64,000 nucleotides of DNA from RH-AL1 sp965277735 (GTDB lineage Bacteria > Pseudomonadota > Alphaproteobacteria > Rhizobiales > Beijerinckiaceae). The stretch is taken from contig CBDIDO010000003.1 of NCBI GenBank assembly GCA_965277735.1, forward strand, positions 1,488,001-1,552,000, read 5' to 3'. The position numbers were made by a program, and so were the translations under genes. Every line of letters starts with the position of its first letter. Within the stretch, counting starts at the first letter, position 1. Shown piece by piece: positions 8,270 to 15,271 of the stretch. The notes beneath the pieces are model-generated. The model saw only the letters and a list, made by a program, of their open reading frames with translations, was not told the DNA's origin and did no database searches.

Positions 8270-8659
8270 ATGTTTCTTTTTATAAGAATTATACCGATTT
8301 TTCTGGCCCTCGCTGTTTCCCTTTCGAACATTTCGGCGGAAGCGCGCGGCGGGTATCGCGGTTTTTCGGGCTCGGCGACAGTGAATAGCTATCTCCTCCG
8401 AAACGCTGCGAATATGGCCGCGTACCACGCGCGCCGTCAGCGCCTATCGACGATGGAGCCGACGGTCGCGGTCAGTGAGCTGCCGGTCACCGTATCGCCG
8501 GTGATTGCAGCAGCCCCGCCGCCGGTCGCGGCGCCCGTCGTGCACGTGAAGACCAAGGAAGAATGGCAGACGGAGTGCAAAGGCCAAGGCAAGCTCGTGG
8601 GAACGAGCTGGGGTTTTTGCGTTGTCACCACCGGAGCGGTGGCGTCGTCCACGCCTTGA
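8270..8659 (+). CDS. Small secreted protein of unknown function
   Basis: A 129-residue protein not recognised. The first 25 or so residues are a likely signal peptide (MFLFIRIIPIFLALAVSL, then an AEA-type cleavage site). The middle is alanine/proline-rich, and the C-terminus holds a pair of cysteines in EWQTECKGQGKLVGTSWGFC that could form a disulfide. The region upstream (8160-8290) is visibly richer in A and T than its surroundings, and the leader uses ATA codons rare elsewhere here, which suggests later acquisition. The frame is open upstream, but the ATG at 8270 gives the signal peptide. Confidence 0.5.
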   Translation: MFLFIRIIPIFLALAVSLSNISAEARGGYRGFSGSATVNSYLLRNAANMAAYHARRQRLSTMEPTVAVSELPVTVSPVIAAAPPPVAAPVVHVKTKEEWQTECKGQGKLVGTSWGFCVVTTGAVASSTP

Positions 8660-8725
8660 GCGGGATGCGTCTTCGCTTTATCGGTGTGCGATAAGCAATC
8701 CTGCCAAGCGTGACGACGCCTCCGC

Positions 8726-10084
8726 ATGCACGCGCAGGCGTCGTCCTCAACACATGAAGTGCCGCCATTGCCCTCCGGCCCGACGATGGGATCCGCCGAG
8801 TTCGAGGCGTTGCGTGCCGGCGAACGCGTCGGCGCGCGGGACTTGGACCTGAGCCGATGCGGTCTCGAGGCGATGCCGCGGGAGGTGTTCGACCTCGCGG
8901 ACACGTTGGAACAGCTCGACCTCTCCGGGAACAGGCTGAAGACCTTGCCCGCGGACATGGGCCGGCTCTCGAAGCTGCAGCGTCTGTTCTGTTCCGGCAA
9001 TCCGTTTGATGTCCTCCCTGTTGCGATCGGCGATTGCCCGCTGCTGAGCCAGATCGGCTTCCGCGGTTGCGGCTTGCGCGAAGTGCCGGCCGAAGCCCTG
9101 CCGCCGGCGCTCCGCTGGCTCACCCTCACCGACAATCGCCTCGACCATCTACCGGCCGCCCTCGGCGAGCGGCCGGCTCTGCAGAAGCTGATGCTTGCCG
9201 GCAATCGGCTGCGGTCGCTGCCAAAGACCATGGCCGGCGCCGCCAACCTCGAATTGCTCCGCATCTCCGCCAACGACTTTGCCGGCGTGCCATCATGGCT
9301 GGCTACGCTGCCGGCTCTGAGCTGGCTCGCGTTCGCAAGCAATCCTTTCGAGACGCGTCAGGCGACGGCGCCGGTGGCCGCGATCCCCTGGGACGATCTG
9401 CGCGTCGGCCCGCTGCTGGGGCAGGGCGCGTCCGGGCACGTCCACGCGGCCTTGTGGTCGAGAGAGGACGGCACGCAGGCGGTCGCGCTCAAGGTCTTCA
9501 AAGGGACGATGACGAGCGACGGTCTGCCCGAGTGCGAGAGGGCGGCCTGTCTCGCGGCGGGACCCCATCCGAACCTCGTCGCGGGTCTCGGCTCTCTCGC
9601 GGACCATCCCGATGGATCGGCCGGCCTGGTGATGCCGATGATCCCGTCGGGTTGGAGAATATTGGCGGGTCCGCCGGATGCGGAAAGCTGCAGTCGCGAC
9701 GTCTATCCGGCGGACTTCCGGATCTCGACCGATGCTGCGATCCGTATCGCGCGCGGGATCGGCGCCGCTGCGGCACATCTGCACGCGAACGGGCTGCTGC
9801 ACGGCGATATCTATGCGCACAACATCTTCTGGGACGGCGCGGGCGGCGCGGCGCGGCTGAGCGATTTCGGCGCGGCGTCCTTCATGGCGGCCCAAGAGCC
9901 GGCGCGACTGGCCCGGCTCGAGGTGCGCGCCTTGGGGATCCTGCTCGGCGAGCTGCTCGATCGGTGCGACAGCGCGCCGGCGGAGGGCCTCGTCAGCCTG
10001 CAGCGGGCTTGCATGGCCAGCGACCCCTCGTCACGGCCCGAGATGGGAGAGGCCGTGGACGCGCTGGCCGCCCACTCGAGTTAG
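8726..10084 (+). CDS. Leucine-rich-repeat protein kinase (eukaryotic-like)
   Basis: A 452-residue fusion. Residues about 35-215 are tandem leucine-rich repeats of the LxxLxLxxNxLxxLP type (for example LEQLDLSGNRLKTLP and LQKLMLAGNRLRSLP). Residues about 225-450 are a protein-kinase fold with a glycine-rich loop LGQGASGHVH (near 230), the ATP lysine in VALKVFKG (near 256), catalytic loop HGDIYAHNIFW (near 358) and DFGAASF (near 380). All three catalytic motifs are intact, although the catalytic loop reads HGD instead of HRD. No signal peptide or membrane helix is seen, so it is probably cytosolic. An ATG at 8786 is an alternative start. Its substrate is unknown, and no cognate phosphatase is adjacent. 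Confidence 0.85.
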   Translation: MHAQASSSTHEVPPLPSGPTMGSAEFEALRAGERVGARDLDLSRCGLEAMPREVFDLADTLEQLDLSGNRLKTLPADMGRLSKLQRLFCSGNPFDVLPVAIGDCPLLSQIGFRGCGLREVPAEALPPALRWLTLTDNRLDHLPAALGERPALQKLMLAGNRLRSLPKTMAGAANLELLRISANDFAGVPSWLATLPALSWLAFASNPFETRQATAPVAAIPWDDLRVGPLLGQGASGHVHAALWSREDGTQAVALKVFKGTMTSDGLPECERAACLAAGPHPNLVAGLGSLADHPDGSAGLVMPMIPSGWRILAGPPDAESCSRDVYPADFRISTDAAIRIARGIGAAAAHLHANGLLHGDIYAHNIFWDGAGGAARLSDFGAASFMAAQEPARLARLEVRALGILLGELLDRCDSAPAEGLVSLQRACMASDPSSRPEMGEAVDALAAHSS

Positions 10085-10108
10085 CGTAGGCGTTCCGTCT
10101 CGATCGAA

Positions 10109-10519
10109 TTAGATTGCTCGCAATGTTGCCGCTACGAGAACCGCGATCCCGAAATAAGCTCCGTGAGGGATCGCGGTTACGAACCGGAGCGCCAGCAGCG
10201 ATGCGAAGTTGGGCGCCATCGCGCTGAAGCCGTTGCCGAGCCCGAACCAGGTCAGCAGCAAGACCAGGAGAAGGCGACGTTCAAGGCGCGCGCCGACCAG
10301 GGCCAGCAGCGGCGCGCCTATGACCACGCCGAGCGCATAGGCGCTGACGGCATACCCACCCGTCGGTGCATCGACACCCAGCTCGGACGTGAACGCCGGC
10401 AGGAAGCTCATGGTCGCGAACTCGGTCGTCCCGATCGCGAACCCGCCAAGGGCCAAGACTGCGTGGGCAAGTCCAGACTGACTCGTGGCTTCGGAAGCCG
10501 CCATAGTTGCCCTGGTCAT
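10109..10519 (-). pseudogene. MFS transporter, C-terminally truncated remnant
   Basis: This encodes only 136 residues: the first four or so membrane helices of a DHA1-type major facilitator (FAIGTTEFATMSFLPAF, then YALGVVIGAPLLALVGARLERR and LRFVTAIPHGAYFGIAVLVAA). The family is normally about 400 residues. The frame ends in a stop just after LVAATLRAI, and the next gene begins 24 bases beyond, so the remaining two-thirds is absent, not merely frameshifted. Its start overlaps the end of the upstream DsbA-like gene by four bases (ATGA), showing they were once an operon. Confidence 0.75.
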
Positions 10520-11151
10520 GTCGAGGCCGGATCGAGCGCTACGATCGCCTTCAGAAAGTCGGTCGGGCGGGCGTAGAAGGGTTCGTGCTCGACGCGAACC
10601 AGGTCGACGCCGCGTTCGAGCAGGAAGCCCGGGAAGCCGCGCAGCCCCGCCTGCCGCATCCAGCGGCGGGTTGCCGCGATGTGCTCGTCCACCGCTGCGG
10701 CTTCGAACGCCCGCCGAAACTCATCCGCCGCCAGGCCGATCGACCCGGCCAAGGCGGTGAGAACCGGGATCTCCACCACGCGACGCCCGTCTACATAATG
10801 CGCGTGCTGAATGGCGCGCAGCATGCGCAGGTCAGCGCCCGGCTCGAGAGCGCCGGCAGCGAGTACGGCGGCGGCTGTGGGGCGTGACCAGAACACCGCA
10901 TCCGCGTCCATCAGCAGGCCGTCGCGATACGCGGCGCCGAAGGTCACGCCGGTCAGTTCGGCGATGCGCGCGTCACTCCGCTGGATATAGGCGCGCTTGT
11001 CAGGCGCGATGCGTGTCGCGGTTTCCAACAGTCCGCCCCCGTGCAGCACGATCGGGATGCCAGCGTTCGCGACGGCCTCGACCATCGGGCTCGCGGCGTA
11101 GCACCAGCCGCACAGCGGGTCGTGAACGTAATGCAATATCGACGTGGTCAT
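10516..11151 (-). CDS. DsbA-family thioredoxin-fold protein with CGWCY motif
   Basis: A 211-residue protein of the DsbA/FrnE thioredoxin superfamily. Near the N-terminus it has HYVHDPLCGWCYAASPMVEA, a CxxC redox pair directly after the first strand. The helical insertion and the cis-proline region (RGFPGFLLERG) follow. No signal peptide is present, so it is probably cytoplasmic. Family members include thiol-disulfide oxidoreductases and glutathione-dependent isomerases; the exact reaction is not decidable. It is cotranscribed with the truncated MFS gene. Confidence 0.8.
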   Translation of the reverse strand: MTTSILHYVHDPLCGWCYAASPMVEAVANAGIPIVLHGGGLLETATRIAPDKRAYIQRSDARIAELTGVTFGAAYRDGLLMDADAVFWSRPTAAAVLAAGALEPGADLRMLRAIQHAHYVDGRRVVEIPVLTALAGSIGLAADEFRRAFEAAAVDEHIAATRRWMRQAGLRGFPGFLLERGVDLVRVEHEPFYARPTDFLKAIVALDPAST

Positions 11152-11255
11152 CCATCACCTCTCGTGACCCAAGGTCTGCCGGCTGGCGGTCCAGCCAGAA
11201 AGGGGCGCCTCGCCTCGGCACCCGCCATGGCCTGTCGGTTCCGCCGAAGGCCGGC

Positions 11256-12170
11256 CTATGCATGGCTCGAAGCCTCGCCGGCCTCCTGCGGGTCGTGAAC
11301 GAAGCCTGTGATCGTGGTCTGGAAAGGCGTGGTCGGCCGCCCGATCAGCCGGGAAAGCGCGCCGCTGTCATCGAACAGCGCCCCCTTGGTAATGCCGGCG
11401 TCGGTGTCCGACAGGATCATAGCCACGATCTCCGGCATGCCGGCTTTCAGGGCCGCCGATCGGAAATCTTCCGGCGTCATGTTCTCGTAGACCATCGACT
11501 TGCCCGACGCCTCGGCCACCACAGCGACGAGTTCGGCGAGCGTGAAGGACGCGTCGCCTGCCAGCTCGTAGGTGCGGCCAGGATGGTCGCCGCCCGCCAG
11601 GACGGCCGCCGCAGCCCTGGCGTAGTCGGCACGCGCTGCGGAGGAGATGCGTCCGTCTCCTGCCGCGCCGATAAGCGTGCCGTGCTGCAAGGCGAGCGGC
11701 AGCCGCCACGTATAGATCTCGGTGTACTGACCATTCCGCAGCAGCACGAACGGCACGCCGGACGCCGCCAGGACGGCCTCCGTCTCGCGATGCTCCTCCG
11801 CGAGGACCAGCGGGGAGGTGTCCGCATGAAGGACGCTGGTGTAGGCGATCAGGCTGACGCCCACGTCCTTCGCCGCGGCGATGACGTTGCGATGCTGCGT
11901 CGTGCGCTGGCCCAGCTCGGTCCCGGAAATCAGGAGAAGGCGATCCACGCCCGCAAGGGCGCTGGCTAGCGTGTCCGGCCGGGCATAGTCGGCGACGCGG
12001 ACCTCCACGCCCTTATCGCGGATCGCCACCGCGGCCTCCTTGGCGGGATCGCGCACGCCCGCGACGATCGCGCTCGCAGGCACGGTCTCGAGCAGCGCGT
12101 CGATGACCAGGTGGCCGAGATGTCCGGTCGCGGCGGTGACAAAAAGCTTGGGCGAAGAGGCCATGGTCAT
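11256..12170 (-). CDS. NmrA/SDR-type NAD(P)H quinone or azo reductase (QorB/YtfG-like)
   Basis: A 304-residue atypical short-chain dehydrogenase with a Rossmann start FVTAATGHLGHLVIDALL. VDRLLLISGTELGQR, IAYTSVLHADTS and EHRETEAVLAASGVPFVLLRNGQYTEIY match the QorB/YtfG group, which reduces quinones with NADPH. Two methionine starts lie close together (12170 and 12164). It is transcribed away from an HxlR-type regulator with about 70 bases between them, the same arrangement as ytfG-ytfH of Escherichia coli. Confidence 0.82.
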   Translation of the reverse strand: MTMASSPKLFVTAATGHLGHLVIDALLETVPASAIVAGVRDPAKEAAVAIRDKGVEVRVADYARPDTLASALAGVDRLLLISGTELGQRTTQHRNVIAAAKDVGVSLIAYTSVLHADTSPLVLAEEHRETEAVLAASGVPFVLLRNGQYTEIYTWRLPLALQHGTLIGAAGDGRISSAARADYARAAAAVLAGGDHPGRTYELAGDASFTLAELVAVVAEASGKSMVYENMTPEDFRSAALKAGMPEIVAMILSDTDAGITKGALFDDSGALSRLIGRPTTPFQTTITGFVHDPQEAGEASSHA

Positions 12171-12240
12171 TCATCCTTGTGGTTTGCAACTGGCACAAGG
12201 TAACTAAGTGAGACCGCAAGCGCTGTGAAGGAGGCAGGAT

Positions 12241-12669
12241 TTGGGACAGGGTGAGGTTTTAGTAACCGTCCCGGCATTTGCCGACGCACGCAACGGCGCC
12301 TCCGAAGAGCGTCGAGCGAAGTGGCCGTTCGACCCAGACTGTCCGGTGCGAGACGTTCTCGACCGGATCGGCGACAAATGGTCGATGCTCATTCTGGTGA
12401 CGTTAGCGAACGGCCCGCACCGCTTCAGCGCCGCTCTGCGCGCGATCCCGGATATTTCCAAGCGGATGCTGACGCAGACGTTTCGCGATCTGGAGCGCGA
12501 TGGCCTGATCGTGCGGACGGTGTTCCCCACCAAGCCGCCCAGCGTCGAATACCGTCTGACGCCGCTCGGCGAGACGATCCTCGAGCCGCTGGGGGTTCTG
12601 GTCGGATGGGCTGATCGCAGTCACGCCGCGATCAACGACGCCCGCTTGGCATTTGATGCGGCTGGCTGA
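12241..12669 (+). CDS. HxlR-family winged-helix regulator (QorR/YtfH-like), TTG start
   Basis: A 142-residue HxlR/DUF24 transcription factor: CPVRDVLDRIGDKWSMLIL, then the wing region RFSALRAIPDISKRMLTQTL-like and SVEYRLTPLGETIL. Cys35 in FDPDCPV is at the position of the redox-sensing cysteine in this family. The start is TTG at 12241, supported by AAGGAGG at 12228-12234. Divergent orientation from the quinone reductase gene suggests that it represses that gene and responds to quinones or electrophiles. Confidence 0.85.
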   Translation: MGQGEVLVTVPAFADARNGASEERRAKWPFDPDCPVRDVLDRIGDKWSMLILVTLANGPHRFSAALRAIPDISKRMLTQTFRDLERDGLIVRTVFPTKPPSVEYRLTPLGETILEPLGVLVGWADRSHAAINDARLAFDAAG

Positions 12670-12953
12670 AGCCGAACCTACGGCGCCTATCCAGATTTCT
12701 GTGGCGCATCGCTCAGTTTAACAAGGCGATACCCGAGCCACCGCTGCTACCATTGGCGGCGGTTCAGGAGAGGCGGTGTTGGCTTCGAACATAGCGCCGC
12801 CAGGCTCCGACGTCCGATGCAGGGTGGAAGCCCCAGCCGCTGACTTTGATCCAGTTGAATAGAACCTGCTTAGAGCAGCAGAAAACCTAATCGCTCTAAG
12901 CAAAAAACGGCCCCGAAGGACCGCTCTAAGCCACTGATTTCCATAAAGAAACT
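12670..12953. other. Gene-free stretch with repeated gctctaagc motif
   Basis: No credible gene is seen in these 284 bases. It contains gcttagagc at 12869-12877 facing gctctaagc at 12893-12901, and a further copy of cgctctaagc at 12922-12931. These flank the terminator of the tRNA gene. The stretch separates the accessory genes from the tRNA. Confidence 0.5.
12902..12923 (-). terminator. Intrinsic terminator of tRNA-Gly
   Basis: On the minus strand the stem cggtcc / gggccg closes a ttcg tetraloop (12923-12908) and is followed by six T residues (12907-12902). It lies about 30 bases after the tRNA 3' end. One stem pair is G-U. Confidence 0.85.
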
Positions 12954-13028
12954 TGGAGCGGGCGAAGGGATTCGAACCCTCGACCCCAACCTTGGCAAGG
13001 TTGTGCTCTACCCCTGAGCTACACCCGC
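12954..13028 (-). tRNA. tRNA-Gly (GCC anticodon)
   Basis: The minus strand folds as a full tRNA: acceptor arm GCGGGTG pairing with CGCCCGC, D-arm GCTCAGGGGTAGAGC, anticodon loop with GCC (complement of 12994-12996) in an ACCTT/AAGGT stem, and T-arm GAGGGTTCGAATCCCTT. The CCA end is encoded (12956-12954). Length with CCA is 75. It reads glycine codons GGC and GGT. Confidence 0.96.
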
Positions 13029-13513
13029 ATCCATGACGGCAACGCCGTAGGGCGGCTGTATGGCGCAAATGGCGGCGCGATGCAAACGACAAGTTGGCCC
13101 CGCAGCGGGCGTCGCGAAAGCCGTTCCGACGAGCTCGAGCGGGCACGGCATTCGGCTCCTCGGGCGGAGGTCGCAACCGCCCTTGGGGTGCTAGGTCGAT
13201 AACCCAGGTGGCTAGCAAAGGGGCAGGGCCGGCTTCGGCGCGGGCATCTCGATCGAGCACCCCGTGTCCGACGCCGGTGTTGCGCCCGGCACGGCTTTTG
13301 CAATCTCCCACAATGCTCGCCAGCGCAACGATGCGCATGTCCGCGGGCGTCGACCGTGCAACGGCGCACGGCGGCGCTTCGATCAATCCAAGGTGTGGGG
13401 ATTGCTCGGGACTTTTTCGATGGCCGCTCTTGCCAGGGCCGTTCCGAGATTCGGGACAGGCGGGCGGCTTCGACCCGGAGCTTTGCCTCACGCCATCGCA
13501 ATGAAGGGCTATC
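13029..13513. other. Long upstream region of the nitrate/nitrite reductase operon
   Basis: These 485 bases between tRNA-Gly and the nitrite reductase gene hold no convincing gene. They contain a candidate sigma-54 promoter at 13287-13302 and then a leader of about 200 bases. I looked for a NasR/NasT-type two-hairpin leader and for paired NtrC sites and saw nothing clear. Confidence 0.6.
13287..13302 (+). promoter_or_regulatory. Candidate sigma-54 (-24/-12) promoter
   Basis: The sequence cggcacggcttttgca has GG (13288-13289) and GC (13300-13301) separated by exactly ten bases, with the conserved cacg after GG and tttgc at -12. This fits the sigma-54 consensus. Position upstream of nitrogen-assimilation genes makes NtrC-type control plausible. 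Predicted transcription would start near 13313. Confidence 0.55.
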
Positions 13514-15271
13514 ATGGGCGGTGAATTCACGGCCGAGCAGAAGCGCTACCTCGAAGGCTTCACCTCGGGCATCCAAGTCGGACGGCTGAAGCCGGCTGGC
13601 GGCGCCGCGGGTCCCGCGGCACCGTCCGGTCCCGACGCGCCGCATCTCGCCGCGCAGGCCAGGACCGAGGCCGCCGGCAAGAAGCTCGTCGATCAGGAGA
13701 AGTGGAAGCGCGACGAGCACCCGTTCGACGTCTACCACCGGCTGAAGGACCAGGCGGCGAAGGACGAGTTTCCGAAGCCGGCCGACAATTTCCGCTGGCG
13801 CTATTACGGGCTGTTCTACGTGGCGCCGGCGCAGGATTCGTACATGCTGCGCATGCGCATCCACAACGGCATCCTCAACCATTGGCAGTTCGCCGCGATG
13901 GCAGATCTCGCGTCGCGCTGCGCCGGCGGCTATTCGCACGTGACGACGCGCGCCAATTTGCAGTTGCGCGAGATTCCCGCGCGGCACGCGATCGACGTCA
14001 TCGAGCAGGTGATCGATCTCGGGCTCTGCTCGCGCGGCTCCGGCTCGGACAACATCCGCAACGTGACGGGCGACGCTACGGCCGGCATCGCGCCGCTCGA
14101 GCTGCTCGACACACGGCCCTACGCCAAGGAGTGGCACTACCACATCCTCAACAACCGCGTGATGTACGGCCTGCCGCGCAAGTTCAACGTCGCCTTCGAC
14201 GGCGGCGGCCCGATCCCGACGCTGGAAGACACCAACGACATCGGCTTCCAGGCGGTCGAGGTGAAGGAGGGCGCGGGGCTCGAGCCCGGCGTCTGCTTCC
14301 GCCTGATGCTCGGCGGCATCACCGGCCACAAGGACCTCGCACGCGACACCGGCGTGATCCTGAAGCCATCGGATGCGACCAAGGTGTCGGACGCGATCGT
14401 CCGCGTCTTCGTCGACTCGGGCAATCGCACCGACCGCAACAAGGCGCGGCTCAAATACGTGCTCGACGAATGGGGCTTCGACAAATTCCTCGTAGCGGTC
14501 GAGGAGAAGCTCGGCTGGAAGCTCGCGCGCGTCGCTGCCGAGCATGTCGCGCCGCGTCCCGAGCAGGATCGCCACGCGCATGTCGGCGTGCATCCTCAGA
14601 AGCAGGCCGGCCTCAGCTACATCGGCGTCGTACTGCCCGTTGGAAAAATGGTCTGCGAGCAGATGTACGAGCTCGCCGCGATCGCGCGCGAGCTGGGCGA
14701 CGGCGACATCCGCCTCACCGTCTGGCAGAACCTGCTGATCTCCGGCATCCCCGACGACAAGCTCGAGCAGGCGAAGGCGCGCATCGAGTCGACGGGGCTT
14801 GCGTGGCAGGCGACGCCGATCCGCGCCGGCCTCGTCGCCTGCACCGGCTCGCAAGGGTGCAAGTTCGCCGCCGCGCCGACCAAGTTGAACGCCGAGGCGA
14901 TCGCGGCGTGGTGCGAGCCGCGCGTCGCGATCGACCAGCCGATCAACATCCACCTCACTGGCTGCCACAACTCGTGCGCCCAGCACTACATCGGCGATAT
15001 CGGGCTGATCGGCGCACGCGTGCCGATCAACGAGGATGGCGACACGGTCGACGGCTACGACATCCATGTCGGCGGTGGCTTCTCGACGACACCGTCGATC
15101 GGCCGCGAGATCTACCCCGCCGTGAAGGCGGAGGATTGTGCCGTCCACGTCGAGCGCCTGCTGCAAGCGTATCTCGCCAATCGTTCCGATCCCAACGAGT
15201 CGTTCCTGGCGTTCACGACGGGCAAAGAGATCGAGGAATTGAAGGCCATGGCCGACAAGGTGACCGCATGA
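13514..15271 (+). CDS. nirA: NirA-family siroheme nitrite reductase (assimilatory)
   Basis: A 585-residue siroheme/[4Fe-4S] reductase of the nitrite/sulfite reductase family, taking nitrite to ammonium with six electrons. The two ferredoxin-like half-domains and siroheme domains are present. Arginine-rich substrate motifs appear in GGYSHVTTRANLQLREI, and the cluster cysteines are 443 and 449 (ACTGSQGCKFA) and 484 and 488 (TGCHNSCAQH). The N-terminus carries FTAEQKRYLEGFTSGIQ, a short motif shared with both downstream proteins. The start ATG has AAGGG five bases upstream. The stop overlaps the next start (ATGA). Nitrite is preferred over sulfite as substrate because of the nitrate reductase in the same operon. 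Confidence 0.88.
   Translation: MGGEFTAEQKRYLEGFTSGIQVGRLKPAGGAAGPAAPSGPDAPHLAAQARTEAAGKKLVDQEKWKRDEHPFDVYHRLKDQAAKDEFPKPADNFRWRYYGLFYVAPAQDSYMLRMRIHNGILNHWQFAAMADLASRCAGGYSHVTTRANLQLREIPARHAIDVIEQVIDLGLCSRGSGSDNIRNVTGDATAGIAPLELLDTRPYAKEWHYHILNNRVMYGLPRKFNVAFDGGGPIPTLEDTNDIGFQAVEVKEGAGLEPGVCFRLMLGGITGHKDLARDTGVILKPSDATKVSDAIVRVFVDSGNRTDRNKARLKYVLDEWGFDKFLVAVEEKLGWKLARVAAEHVAPRPEQDRHAHVGVHPQKQAGLSYIGVVLPVGKMVCEQMYELAAIARELGDGDIRLTVWQNLLISGIPDDKLEQAKARIESTGLAWQATPIRAGLVACTGSQGCKFAAAPTKLNAEAIAAWCEPRVAIDQPINIHLTGCHNSCAQHYIGDIGLIGARVPINEDGDTVDGYDIHVGGGFSTTPSIGREIYPAVKAEDCAVHVERLLQAYLANRSDPNESFLAFTTGKEIEELKAMADKVTA

Noticed and set aside
13303..13513. NasR/NasT-type (ANTAR) two-hairpin leader before the nitrite reductase gene
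   Set aside because: No pair of hairpins with the expected loop bases could be drawn by eye.
13019..15166. Very long open frame on the minus strand
   Set aside because: It is a shadow of the nitrite reductase gene in GC-rich DNA and runs through the tRNA-side region; its protein is arginine/aspartate/leucine-rich with no motifs.
13702..15267. Upstream extension of the Fe-S/reductase frame to 13702
   Set aside because: The extra residues are the frame-shifted shadow of nirA; the real start is ATG 15268 overlapping the nirA stop.
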